The notes below the pieces were generated by a model, which was given only the letters and a program-made list of their open reading frames with translations, had not been told where the DNA came from and did not search any database. Of a stretch of DNA of 64,000 nucleotides, positions 11,501-22,608 are shown piece after piece. This stretch comes from Rhypophila decipiens. Its lineage: Eukaryota; Ascomycota; Sordariomycetes; Sordariales; Naviculisporaceae. The stretch spans positions 1 to 64,000 of the forward strand of contig MU858249.1 of NCBI GenBank assembly GCA_033297075.1. The letters run 5' to 3'. A program made the position numbers and the translations under genes. How positions within the stretch are numbered: the stretch's first letter is position 1; every line of letters starts with the position of its first letter.

Positions 11501-12885
11501 GGCGCAGTGTTAGTGTACTGACCCGAACCAGCGCTGGCACCTCTGCCCATAGCAGGAGGGGCTCACTCAGTCGATCGCAAGCGCCGGGTGCTACGAACTC
11601 CCCGCAACTGGGTACTGGCGGCGCAAGCTCTGATCGTATCTTGAGCTGGCGTCAGGGCATAGAGCATGGAGGTGAGAGGAGAGCCAGTGGTTTGATGCTG
11701 CAGGGCAGTATTGGGACACCGACGCGCAGCGAACGATCACTTAGCCCAACCAAAGCAGCCCGGGCTCCGCTGAGTCCCACGGGTGCTAATTTGGCAAGTG
11801 ACGCTCGGAAACTGCAATATCACGGGTCATCGCCCATGGCCGGGAATCGCCTGGGCACTCCGGTCACCAGTCCGACTGCGAGCGTATTCAGCCATACCCC
11901 CGAGCGAATACCAACTCGGCTGACGGAGGAAAAGGAAAAGCCCGAGAAGAAGAAGTTAGAATTGGAAAAGAACAAGAGCAAAGAGGACGAGGAGGTCGAG
12001 TCTCCGCCGCCATTACCGACACCGAGCTTCACTTTCCGGCCGGCCGATGAGGAAGACGACGACTTGCGCCTTGATCCAGCCGGAGCTAGTTACTCGTTCT
12101 GGAATCTAAACAGGTGGAAGAGTATCGCCGGCTTCAGAGGGAGCTTGCTGGGCAACAGCGGCAATCAGGAGCAGCCGAGTGGTCACAGCCGCAGTCCCTC
12201 CAAGTCACGCAAGGAGGGCGATGAAGAAGACAAGGAGCAGGAAGGCAGGAAGAGTATGAATCTGGACAAACTTGGTGGTCGAAGACAGAGCATGGGTGTA
12301 TTTACGAGCGTTACCTCTGCTGCTTCGACGGCCGATGAAGGGGGAAAGAAGAAGAAGAAGGACAAAGATGAAGGCGAGAAACGGAGATCTCAGCCCGGCT
12401 CGTCTCTCTTCGGCCGACAAGATCGGAAGATGAGTGCCAGCGAGGAGACAACCATCCCGACCATTATCAATACGAGACCATCGGAGGACCGGCATGGTCG
12501 TGGTCCTTACGAGGAGATTGATGAAGCAGACGGAGACGAAGTCGGGGCGTCGAGAAAGATAGACACGATATTATCTCCTTCTGCAATGGCCAAGACGGGA
12601 CTGGGGTCATCGAACCGGGAGTCATCGCCGTACGGGGTTGCCGCTGGAGCCGGTGGCGGCGGTGAGTCTTCGCCCTGGAGCAGAGGTGGCTCGTACGCGA
12701 GCAAGATCAGTTCTGAGCTGAGTAGCGAGATCGAGGAACGGAGGGAAGAAGAGGCGGCGGCGGAGGAGGAAGAAGAAGAGGTGATGAAGTGTACCAAGTG
12801 TGGAAGCGCTTCGTTCAAGGCGAAGAAGATCGCGGGGAGGCAGAGACTTAGCTGTAGGAGGTGTGGGCTTTTGGTTGGCGAGTAG
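8501..12885 (+). CDS. WD40-repeat protein with C-terminal zinc ribbon
   Basis: Model: exons 8501-8765, 9069-9385, 9473-9633 and 9714-12885, giving 1,304 residues in frame. Introns 2 (9386-9472) and 3 (9634-9713) have clear GT/AG ends and CTGAC branch sites. The acceptor of intron 1 is less certain: 9068 is preferred, while 9074 and 8882 also keep the frame. The joined exons give ..FLRTNEAIPQRLRN.. and ..KGPSFLSRLSMRGSK.., a signature I associate with fungal YMR102C-like WD proteins. At least six WD40 units follow from about residue 384 to 750 (for example GHTGEVLDLSWS..SMDKTVRLW). A long Ser-rich, presumably disordered region comes next, and the last 35 residues hold CTKCG..LSCRRCG, a four-Cys zinc ribbon. 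The N-terminal 230 residues are low complexity. Probably a scaffold protein; the yeast relatives are poorly characterised. Confidence 0.88.
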
Positions 12886-13582
12886 TGCTCGCTTGTATAG
12901 CCTGACGGAAACCATGGCGGTGTCTCTCTCTACCTTTCTGGCTGTTGATATGTTGATATGTTGTATTATAGGAGCGAGCGTGCCTTGAGCTAGGCGTATA
13001 AGGAGTTTGGTAAATGCCCATGGGTTTGAGGTATTTGTTCTGTTCATGATATGGATGAGTTTGTCTCCGGTTCTATTTTTCTTGAAGTCTCTTGTATCAG
13101 ACGGCATGGTGAAGTAAATACCTGATGGGGGGATAACTTGATCATCAGTTAAGTCGATACTTGCCTTGTCGGCGCCAGGGGCCTTTCCTTGGCCCTGGCT
13201 TGGGGGTTAGGGTTATCCACGGCATATGCTCCCACGTCATCCGTAATAATTACATAATACTAACGTTACCTATTCCATTAACACGCATTTGGAACCCCGC
13301 ACCAGAGACCGCGTTCCCGCAGCTCCCCCACCATCATTGCCCCGCGTTTTTGAGGGTTGACAAATACACCCTTCCTCCCTCCGAATGCGCTCGACCAAAG
13401 ACAAATAACAACAAAAATACCATCGTCTCGCCTGCTTTTTGGAATCGATTTGCTAGCTCTAATAATCATCTATCAACAGCGCCATACAACTCGCAACCCT
13501 TCGCTAGCGAACAGGATCATATCCCATTCCCTCGGTACCCCCCTCCACTCGTCCAAAAGAAACGGTCCAAAGAACCGCAAAA
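12886..13582. other. Intergenic region with telomere-like motif
   Basis: Holds the 3' flank of the WD40 gene and the promoter/5' leader of the thioredoxin gene. It contains a possible hairpin near 13175-13200 (CCAGGGGCC / GGCCCTGG) and a TTAGGGTTA motif at 13207-13215. No gene seen. Confidence 0.5.
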
Positions 13583-14285
13583 ATGGCAGCATCCCCAATT
13601 GCCATCACCTCAACAGAACAATTCGATGAACTACTCAAGTCGACAAAATACGTCGTCGTAGATTTCTGGGCAGAATGGTGTCCCCCATGCAAAGCCATCG
13701 GCCCCATGTTTGGGAAGCTCGCGGCGTCCAACACGATCCCCGGAAAGTTGGCGTTTGCCAAAGTCGACCTCGAAGAAACACCTGATATTCCTGAGCGGTA
13801 TGAGGTAGCGTCTATACCTGCTTTCTTGATTTTCTCGGGCGGGGAACTCAAGCCGCTTGATCTCGGGGGCAAGGTCAAGGGACCGGCTGTACAGACTACC
13901 GAGGATGGAAAGGTCAAGAGGATTGTTGGGGCTGATCCTAGGAATTTGATGGCGCTTGCTGGGGAGCTTGCTAAGTGGGCCAAGGAGGATGATGCTGCTG
14001 CTGCTGCAGAGGGCGAGGCTGCGACAGAGGAAAAGAAGGAAGACAAGGAGGTGAGATTCAACTCTTTGCTTTGAGTCAAACATAGCGCTGGTACTCCCCA
14101 CACCCTCTGCCGTCCTAGCTTGCTACCTTGTCATTACTTGCCGGTTATAGGGAAACATTTGCTAACGTCATGTCCGATCTGAAAAGGCCCCCGCTGCTGC
14201 CACGACGACCGAATCTGCCGAGGAGAAGAAAGAGGAGCCCAAGAAGGATGATCCCAACTCGCTGTTCACTGGCGAGGACTTTTAA
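13583..14285 (+). CDS. Thioredoxin-like protein with acidic C-terminal tail
   Basis: Two exons, 13583-14050 and 14187-14285, give 188 residues. The 136-base intron has donor GTGAGA, branch site GCTAAC and acceptor AAAAG. The thioredoxin fold is complete: VVVDFWAEWCPPCKAIGP with the active site W32-C33-P34-P35-C36, the KVDLEETPDI strand and the cis-proline loop VASIPAFL. Classical thioredoxins have CGPC; CPPC is a known variant and may shift the redox potential. The tail after residue 110 is not part of the fold; it is Ala/Glu/Lys-rich and ends in DDPNSLFTGEDF. If the intron is retained, the frame ends after seven more residues (VRFNSLL), so two C-termini are possible. No signal peptide is seen, so it is probably cytosolic. 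Confidence 0.92.
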
Positions 14286-15576
14286 CCTCTCTGCGATGCG
14301 GTGCGATGCGACAACAGCCCCATACCAATAACCTACACTGACTGGGAACGATGGGACTTGTCGGCTGGACGGGCGAGTTGACCTGAATATAAGATATGAC
14401 AGTATCCGTTATGGAGACTGGACTGGGGGGGGTGGAGCAGACTTGAAAAGACCGCGGGAGGAGGCGGCCCAGACGGGGCGCTCCGTATTTCTTATCCTTT
14501 TATATTCCCTTTGCAGTCGGGCGCTGGATCGGTCCAGATGCCTAAACTCTACCTGGAACCGCATGCGACATGCTTATTAGTACAGACTGCTTTGGCTTGC
14601 AGATGCTGGATATTCTTATTCAAGTGATGGCTGACGGATTAGTCTGACTACTTCTAGGTTGGACGTCTGATACCAGTGATGGTTCACAGCTGGACGCCAT
14701 GATGGGCTGGGCAAAATCCCGAAATCACAAATACTTAGCAGGCGAGAAAGAGTCTGTTTCTCCTAACGTTACCCTATGGATAGTTTAACGAGTCTTATGT
14801 GACATGATTGCCGGACTCCATCTCCAGGCAAACCTAATGACTGAATGCATACTACACCCAGGACGAATACAAGATGACTTTTTACGTCTGACATCCTATT
14901 CAATATCATGGTTCCCCTTATGGGTGAGCTGTATACGAAATACTCCAATCCCACGGTAGTCCAACATTTGATTCTTGTTCGATGGCGATATTGCACAGCC
15001 CCTGGGCGAGATGGTCGAACTGTCCGTCTCGGTCCCGGGACGGCCCAAGGGCATGGTCACTTGCCGGCCAGAATAATGACCCCGGTCTCCACATGTTCGC
15101 CGGTTGCCGTATGTGCAGGACCGTTGGAGATAGCGGCCGTGGTTCATTATCACCGAGCCGGGAGTTATACAATCCTCTGAGTGGATGGTGTGGATAGCGT
15201 GATCCTCGCCATTTTGTGCGAATCATGGATACCATTACGTCGGACCACTCGACTTCAATGCGAGCAACACACCAACAGGGTCTACATAGTATGTCATGGC
15301 ATAAAGGCCGATTTTGATGCTGTTTACAGATCAGTCGTTTGACAGGCTCGCCATCTGCGAGTGGTTGACGTGATGTCGACGCCGGTATAAACGGCTCCGG
15401 ACAGCAACGGCACGAGGAAAGATGTTAAACATCAAGTATAAATGTCGAGAATCCTGATGGTAATTGAGAGAACTAAAAGACGCTCAAATTCAATCATTAA
15501 ATCAAGCATTTCGCAACATTGATTGTCAGCTCAACCGAACATCATCAAGTCAAGACTGTCAACGAGTTCCGCTACC
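14286..15576. other. Intergenic region
   Basis: 1.3 kb between the thioredoxin and dioxygenase genes with no supported gene. A TATA-like AGTATAAATG lies near 15436, about 140 bases upstream of the dioxygenase start, and is a plausible core promoter. Confidence 0.5.
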
Positions 15577-16800
15577 ATGTCGACCACAACCGTGACCGAG
15601 GCCCAGAGTGAGCTCTTGAAGCTCACCCTAGCGTACGACAAGGAGATCCACGACGAGGTCAGTATCTTTTTTTATCTGTCCTGGATTTGAAGTTCGTCTA
15701 ACACCCTCACAGTACAAATACTCGGCCTACCTCCCTGTCTATGACGAAAAGACCAGCTTCCCGCCACTGCAGCCATTCGAGTTCAATGACCGAGGTCTAG
15801 TTGCCAACAAGGCCAAGTCGAACCTCCTCAGCACCAAAGAGAATCCCGACCTCAAAGTGTCCAAGCTCACGCCCGTCATTGGCACCGAGATCCGTGGCTT
15901 GCAGCTCTCCAAGCTCAACGACCTTCAGAAGGACGAGCTTGCGCTCCTTATCGCCGAGCGTGGCGTAGTCGTCTTTCGAGACCAAGATTTCAAAGACATC
16001 GGCATCGAGAAACAAAAGGAGTTTGGACGATACTTTGGCCCCTTGCACATTCACGTAAGTCGACCTTCTTCACCACCCCTTTCTCATTCACTCGGTGCAA
16101 ATCCTAATTCCACAATCAGCCCGTGGGAGCGCACGTAAAAGACCACCTAGAACTGCACAACATCTACCTAGGCCCGGACAACGAATACCGCAACCGGTCC
16201 AAGTCCAACAAGCTCAGCACAATAGGCTACCACTCTGACGTGTCCTACGAACGCCAACCACCCGGCATCACCATCCTAACCCTCCTCTCCGTCCCCGAGA
16301 CAGGAGGGGACACAGCCTGGGCCTCCCAGACAGCTGCCTATGCTCGTCTCTCCCAGCCCATCAAATCCCTCCTCGAGTCTCTCCGCGCTGAACACTCTGG
16401 ATTCCCCCAAGCAGAAGGTGCCGCCCGGGATGGGAAATTTGTCCGCCGGGAGCCTGTCAAGACAGAACATCCCATTGTCAGGATTCACCCTGCTACCGGG
16501 CAAAAGGCCTTGTTCGTCAACCCGGGCTTCACGAAAAAGATTGTGGGATTGCGGCAAGAAGAGTCGGATGCGTTGCTCAAGTTGTTGTTCAAACATATTA
16601 GCCTTGGGCAGGACTTTCAGGTGAGGGTCAAGTGGGAAGAGGGAACTGTTGCGCTGTGGGATAATAGGGTCACGGCGCATACTGCTATTTCGGACTATAA
16701 TGTGCATAACCCGCAGGAAGGGGTGAGGCATGGGTTTAGGATTACCACGCTGGGGGATAGGCCGACGGGGGTTGGGGGATTGGAGTCGAGGTGGGAGTGA
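15577..16800 (+). CDS. TauD-family 2-oxoglutarate/Fe(II) dioxygenase
   Basis: Three exons, 15577-15657, 15713-16054 and 16120-16800, give 367 residues. The introns are 55 and 65 bases, both phase 0; the first has a CTAAC branch site. The protein carries the Fe(II) facial triad H179-x-D181 (GYHSDVSYE) and H328 (WDNRVTAHTA), and the 2-oxoglutarate-binding arginine region RHGFRITTLG near 344-352. The family hydroxylates sulfonates such as taurine, alkyl sulfates or herbicide-like acids. In fungi the nearest functional name is sulfonate/2-oxoglutarate dioxygenase (yeast Jlp1), which releases sulfite for sulfur scavenging. The true substrate cannot be told from the sequence. No targeting signal is seen. 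An aldo-keto reductase gene follows 1.4 kb downstream on the same strand, but no shared pathway is evident. Confidence 0.92.
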
Positions 16801-18200
16801 GTAACTGAGGGAGGATATCGGGATATGAGGAAGGGGGAAGAGGGAAGGGGGATGGGCAGGTTGGTGACTTGTGTTAGTCAGTATCTTGTTTGACTTGAGA
16901 TAGGGCCCGGAAATCAAAGTTTCATCTGCCTCGCTTGTTGACATGGGAATTCTGCCGCGCTGGTTCCGAAGAAGTCAACTTGAAGTCAGTTTCGGGGCCC
17001 CCCTCTTGACTTGGATTGGACTTTCTGGGGCCAGATTGGTTTAAGATAGTTCCATTTACTTTATTTGACTTACTTGAGATATTTGAATACCTAGCAAAGC
17101 GGTAGAAATGAGTCAAATGACGCTATTCCTAGGTAGCTTTCCAAGGGGTGGTGTCAAGGTAGGGTTAGGGTTCTATATAGCGGATCCACTACTTAAAGTA
17201 GTTCAAGTACATACGAGTAGTCCAATTCAAGCGGTATGGCTGAAGTGGGTTGAAGGAATTTGGGCCTCTTTGGATTGGAAGGGGCTCAATTGGTTTGCCT
17301 TGACAGAAGATGCTGGCTTATCCGGATGCCTGAGTAAGAGCCCGCTGTTAAGTGTCGTGAACCTGCGGGTTGATATTATTTTCAACCCATATGCTCATGC
17401 TGCGGCAAGAATTACACACGCAGGTATACTAATACGAATATTGCTGACTATCACTCATAGTTGAGTATCACGACTTATATCCGGGTCAGGCCGAGGGTAC
17501 GAAGTACGGAGTACCGTATCTACTGACTTTCTTCAGAATTTGCCTAGAGCCAAGTGGGCTTAGCGACCACAAGGGGCCCCCCAACCACCCACGCCACAAG
17601 ATGGTCCCCTAGGCTATTAATCTATGAAAACGGTTTAGTGTTGATTGAAAGAGGGTTAGCTATGTGGGCCTGGCTCCCGAGTCGCCGAGCCGGTGTTGGA
17701 AGCCGTCGGCTAGTAGGGGGGGGCCTTGTAGGCACTAAGCCTACTTGGCTCTAGGCAAATTCTGAAGAAAGTCAGTAGATACGGTAGTACCCCTGGCGCA
17801 ACTCGGCCTCGGAGCATGGAGTTTTGACGTCTAGACTCCAGGGTTAGGGTTAGGTGGGGCAGGGCCGATGACCACTTGACAGAGCGAAAGAAAGACGGGA
17901 CGGCATAAACCCGATTGATTGTTCCGATTTGTCGATCCAAGAGGTGAATCTTTTGCGTCACCATTTAAATTTCCTTCCGGATATAAGCCCCTCGACAAAT
18001 CAGTAAACTCCAGCCTCCCATTTCCGCGTTACTTCTTCGCTTCCATACCCAGTTACAAGGGGTATCAGTAACAGCTCACCACCTTTACAAATTACAGCCA
18101 ATCGTCATCGCCATCCCGTCCGGACAAAGAACAGGATAAATAATATCCAACGTTCCCATCTTCAAGCTCGAGTTCATTCCTCACCCACACAACTCAATCA
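16801..18200. other. Intergenic region containing a MITE
   Basis: 1.4 kb between the dioxygenase and aldo-keto reductase genes. It contains the 271-bp inverted-repeat element annotated separately at 17514-17784, with telomere-like TTAGGG pairs close to both sides (17160-17172 and 17840-17854). A 118-codon open frame at 17108-17464 has no recognisable domain and I do not call it a gene. Confidence 0.55.
17514..17784. mobile_element. MITE with ~69-bp terminal inverted repeats and TA duplication
   Basis: The two ends are inverted copies. The left arm runs from 17514 inward and starts CCGTATCTACTGACTTTCTT; the right arm is its reverse complement ending at 17784. The first 42 positions match exactly, and about 63 of 69 match overall. 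Both ends are flanked by TA (17512-17513 and 17785-17786), the target-site duplication of Tc1/mariner/pogo elements. The interior of about 130 bp has no transposase, so this is a non-autonomous element that would need a transposase from elsewhere. The near identity of the arms suggests a fairly recent insertion that has not been heavily mutated by RIP. Confidence 0.9.
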
Positions 18201-19276
18201 ATGCTCTCGGCAATCTCAGCAACAGCAAGAAGAATGGCTCCTCTCACCATCAACTCGACCGTCAAGCTCAACAGCGGCTATGAGATGCCGCTACTTGGAT
18301 TCGGTGTCTACCAGACGTGAGTTGACCTCGTCTCAATTCCATAAACTCACTTCCCCGAAACTTCCCCGAAAAAGAACATGTACTAATTGCATCAACAGAC
18401 CCGCCAAAGTCGCCGAAGAATGTGTCACCGAAGCTCTGAAAGCCGGATATCGTCATGTACGCCTCCCATGCCTTTCAACTCATTCATCACAACCCAACTC
18501 CTAACAAATGTCTCTTTCAGATTGACAGCGCAGCATACTACCGCAACGAAGGCCAATGCGCAACCGCCATCCTCTCGGCCTCCTCGGACAAGTCCCTCTC
18601 CCTCCCCCGAGACAAAGTCTTCTTCACCTCCAAGATCCCACCACCAGGAATGGGCTACGCGTCCACCAAGAAACAAGTGGCCAAGACATTGGAAGTCACG
18701 AAGCTAGGCTACATCGACCTGATGCTCATCCACGCTCCCTACGGCGGCTCCAAGGCTCGCAAAGAAACCTGGAAAGCCCTTGTCGAGGCCGTGGAAGAGG
18801 GTAAAATTCGCAGCATCGGAATTTCCAACTATGGTGTGCACCATCTTGATGAATTGGAGAAGCACATCAAAGAGCTTGAAGACGAGCGAGGAGGCAAAGG
18901 AAAGGGCGGCATCATCTCGGTCGGTCAGTGGGAGATTCACCCGTGGATGAACCGCGATGATATCGTGGAGTGGTGTCGCAAGAGGAACATTGCCGTGCAG
19001 GCGTATAGTCCTGTCGTGAGGGGCGAGAAGTTCGGCAAAGAACCAGTCCTGATGAAGTTGGCCGAGAAATATGGAGTTTCTGAGGCGCAGGTGTTGATTC
19101 GTTGGAGTCTGCAGAAGGGATATGTGCCCCTACCAAAGAGCGTCACGCCCGAGAGGATCAGGATGAATGCCCAGGTTTATGGGTTTGAGCTTAGCAAGGA
19201 GGAGGTGGATGAGTTGAGTACCAAGGACTACTTTAGTGTTGCTTGGGATCCTACTGTTGAGCCGCTGGAGAAGTAG
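18201..19276 (+). CDS. Aldo-keto reductase
   Basis: Exons 18201-18316, 18399-18456 and 18521-19276 give 309 residues. A second ATG at 18234 would give 298 residues starting MAPLTINS, and the first 11 residues could be a short leader. The spliced protein has the full AKR catalytic tetrad D60, Y65, K96 and H129 within IDSAAYYRNE, FTSKIPP and LMLIHAPYGG. It also has GISNYGV, QWEIHPW and the NADPH-binding C-terminal stretch LPKSVTPERIRMN. AKRs reduce aldehydes and ketones with NADPH in the cytosol. The sequence resembles the fungal glycerol dehydrogenase/2,5-diketo-gluconate reductase group but the substrate is unknown. Introns are 82 and 64 bases; the second has a CTAAC branch site. Confidence 0.93.
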
Positions 19277-21297
19277 ACTGCACCCTCAGCACCGTGTGTA
19301 TTCACTAGCCCCATACGTAGTCACCATCCAAGTCAATATCAAACATCAGCTATAGGGTGGTGGAGAAGACCAAGTCCCTCCCAAGACATGCAGGGAAATC
19401 GGCCAGTCGAGAGCCCGTCACATATCAAGTCAGGCTCCAGCTGATGGCTTGATCTCTGCTCGAGTAGTAAAGTCCGCGAGACGCCGCCATTACAAAGAGG
19501 AAGCAGGAGCTCCACCGGGCGTAACGGGAGTCTCATCCTTGGGGGACATGGAGGTCTGTTCGCGAGGCTAAGCTCGGTCGATCGGGATCCCGGCGAAGTT
19601 TGAAATTCGTGTGTCTCCTCGGCGCTTAGGGCACCGATATGATACAACAGAAGACGTAGTTTTGGGCTGCTGGGGCAATGATGACTTGGGTGCCCCCAAC
19701 TGCGCCCCTCTCAAGTTCAAGAGTCACGATACTTGTACAAAGATGTAGCTCGCCACTCCAATTGAGTGTCCAATCATATTCACAGACACAAACAACCACA
19801 GGCAAACACGCATTTGGTCAGAATCTACCAATCTCAGATCGTGGCCCCCCGCCAAACGACGCAAACGTCGTTGCATGACTTCCTCTTTGAGAGACTTGCA
19901 TCAAATGTGTGTGTGTGTATGACGATGCGGCTCTTTTCCACAGCCGCCGTGCATACCAAGTCCTGGCAAATGATTGGTTCCTTCTCGCAACCCCCTTTCT
20001 TCATTTTCTGTAGTCAATGGGGTCCAAGGATTCGGATTCGGAGAATTCCGTATGCATCTGTGCCAGGCGCATGTTTCTATAAACATCTCTGGGCTTACCC
20101 AATGCGAGGGGGGGCGCATGTTGCCTTATCTTGACTACAGTCCTTGATATACCTGAGGACTCGGACGGGCTTGTCAGGGGACCAGGTATACGTAAGCCTT
20201 CTGTCACTCGGGGGCATTCGAGACGAGATAAGCGCCCTTCAGGGGCAATTTTGACGCTCAACTCGACTTGGTGGGCTGACTAGCCCAAGATCCCGAAGCC
20301 AACTCGACAGTGTTAGTGAGATGATCCCAAGCTTAGACATCTCTACGACACTAACAACAAGACTGGGGGTGGCGATTCACTGATGAGTGGCCAGGAAGAT
20401 CACAAAGTTCACACAACGGTGCCCCTCGGCGATATCATCTCCTAGGTTTGAAACTTGCCCCCACGTCCGTTGGAACCTCGTTTCCGGGCAGGTAGACCAC
20501 TATCCAGCGGACCTAGTAGCCTTCTCCCAGAACAGACGGTCGAAGCCATATCCATCTGACGAGTATCACCTCTCAGTCCTGGAAATGCCAATGAACGGAC
20601 CGATGTAGACTCTTGACCTCCCTGAACGCCATCATATCTCGCCGGCTGCAACGTTAACCGGACAAGACCAATCTCCTTGACCCTCTCAGCGTCACGCCGG
20701 GCTCAGACAACAAAGTTTTTTTTATCTTTGTTGCAAGGACTGACCATTCTAGACCAGGTCATTCACTTGAAGAGACAGTCAGGGAAATGGCATTATTGGC
20801 TACATGTAGTAAATGTCAAGCAAGATGGGCACGCGAGCGTCTCGCTTGTTGAGACCCGGATTAGCGGGTGACCGGGTGACTATGTCTCGACTGGATATTA
20901 CGCTTCGTCACATGTCACCACCCCCGGTACGGACGGTCGGGACTGGATGATGATGAATGAAATGAGGTGTCCCCTCAAGGCCTGAAGATTAATCCACGGG
21001 GCCTGGATGCCCAACGTTGACGAAATCGAGACTGACAGCAATGGGAATCCAAGATGAGCAACGCTAGATAGCGTAGTACAAAGGATATATAAGTCTAGAT
21101 GAGTGTCTTTGGTCTGTGATTTTCTTGGCTCGCTTGATGCTCTCATTCTGTAGAACCGTGCTCGCTCTCGGAGAATAGACCTGCCCTGCTATTTCGGATC
21201 ATTATATATATATAACGTTATATATATATATATATATATATTAAACGACACATAAGATCTCGCACAGCAAGAACCACACCGAAAACACCTACACATA
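19277..21297. other. Intergenic region with AT dinucleotide run
   Basis: 2 kb without a supported gene. An (AT)n run, interrupted by ACGTT, lies at about 21204-21242, only some 55 bases before the start of the amidoligase gene, and may act as its TATA region. The rest shows only short shadow frames. Confidence 0.5.
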
Positions 21298-22608
21298 ATG
21301 GCAACTTCTTCCTCCTTCCAGTTCGGCGTCGAACTCGAGCTCCTCCTCGCAAGCCGCAAAAAGAGCCATCCCAACTGGAAAGCCCTCGCGCGCGACCTAA
21401 GCAAACGTCTCGCCAAAGCAGGCATCGCAAACCACGTCAACGAGGGAAACGACAAGTCCCGCGACAACTACCGCGAGTGGTCCATCGTGCAGGAAATCAC
21501 CATCCCCAGCCAGCCGGCCAAGAATCTCTGTATGCTCATCTCTCGACGTACCTTCAAAGTGACATGTATACTCATGAAAATAACTCAAAAAGGGGGCATA
21601 GAACTAGTATCCCCAATCTACCCAGTCTACTCGTACTGGGCCGCCGACCTATCCACCATCTTCTCCGTCGTCCAGTCCTCAGCCTACAACGTCGTCCCAT
21701 CAGCAAATTGCTCGACCCACGTACACATCTCGGGCACGCCAGTCCCATTTTCCGCCCAAGAACTGGCAGCATTGGCCAAGTGTGCCTTGTACTTTGAACC
21801 GGCTCTCGATCTGCTCGTTCCCTCGGGAAGAAGAGGTTCAACAGCCTACTGGTGCCAATCCAACCGGGCCAATCCTGCCCTCCGACGGGTCGAGCTTGAT
21901 TCCTTGTCGACTGGCGGGACAGGTGGGCTGGCGAGTTGTCTTGGCTTTTTGGATGGGATACTTGCCCCTGCGGCTACTGCCGTGGCTGAGGAAGGCAGCT
22001 GCGACGACGACTCGCCCGGTGGGAGCAGCACTTCTTTCACATACTCATCCTCCTCAGGCTCCCAGTCGTCGTCAACTTCCTATTCCCCACCGTCATCGTC
22101 TTCCTCATCACCACCCGGGGATTGCAATATGAATGTTCAACATCAACAACAATCCAAACTTGAAGCCAAACTGCTCACAAGCATCATATCAACCATGAAC
22201 CTATTCCCAGCAAACAGCGCATACGGCCGCTCCCATGGAAAGAAGAAGGACTTTTTGCGCGGCAAAGTCTACAAATGGGACTTTACAGGCATGCTACCGT
22301 CGAGCAGTACCAAGGGAGAGAATGCGGGCCGGGGCACGGTGGAATTCCGACAACCGCCGGGGAGTTTGTCGGCCGAGGGTGCAGCCGGTTGGATTACCCT
22401 TGCTTTGGCGTTTGTCGTTGGGGCCATGGCTGTCGGGCCTCGTCTTGGAGGAGGCGGTGGTGGTGGGCTTGAGAATGGGCATGCAGAGGAAGAGGAAATG
22501 AATGGGGCGTCGCCCGACGAGTTGTGGGAGCTGTTGAGCGGTGGTGCCGAGGTGCTTGGGTGGGAGAGTTTGGGTGCTGTTGAGGGCTTGTTTGCGAGGA
22601 TGGGGTGA
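21298..22608 (+). CDS. Putative amidoligase-family protein (Amidoligase_2-like)
   Basis: Two exons, 21298-21529 and 21593-22608, give 415 residues. The 63-base intron is a multiple of three and has no stop, so the unspliced frame is also open. Splicing is inferred because it restores the family block NLWGIELVSPIY. Other features are the start FGVELELLL, the block NCSTHVHIS and the later KWDFTGML and GTVEFRQPPGS segments. These fit the fungal putative amidoligase family, whose fold is that of the glutamine synthetase/gamma-glutamyl-cysteine ligase (COOH-NH2 ligase) group; FGVE, THVH and VEFR are the expected metal/ATP-binding strands. The family's substrates are unknown. A Ser/Pro-rich insertion at about residues 220-265 is probably a disordered loop. 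It converges on the WSC gene 250 bases downstream. Confidence 0.82.
   Translation: MATSSSFQFGVELELLLASRKKSHPNWKALARDLSKRLAKAGIANHVNEGNDKSRDNYREWSIVQEITIPSQPAKNLCMLISRRTFKVTCILMKITQKGGIELVSPIYPVYSYWAADLSTIFSVVQSSAYNVVPSANCSTHVHISGTPVPFSAQELAALAKCALYFEPALDLLVPSGRRGSTAYWCQSNRANPALRRVELDSLSTGGTGGLASCLGFLDGILAPAATAVAEEGSCDDDSPGGSSTSFTYSSSSGSQSSSTSYSPPSSSSSSPPGDCNMNVQHQQQSKLEAKLLTSIISTMNLFPANSAYGRSHGKKKDFLRGKVYKWDFTGMLPSSSTKGENAGRGTVEFRQPPGSLSAEGAAGWITLALAFVVGAMAVGPRLGGGGGGGLENGHAEEEEMNGASPDELWELLSGGAEVLGWESLGAVEGLFARMG

Noticed and set aside
17108..17464. 118-codon frame left of the MITE
   Set aside because: No domain, no codon bias, spans TTAGGG motif and AT-mixed DNA; looks random.
15577..19276. 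Dioxygenase and aldo-keto reductase as a sulfonate-catabolic cluster
   Set aside because: 1.4 kb apart with a MITE between, and no transporter or sulfite-handling gene is present.
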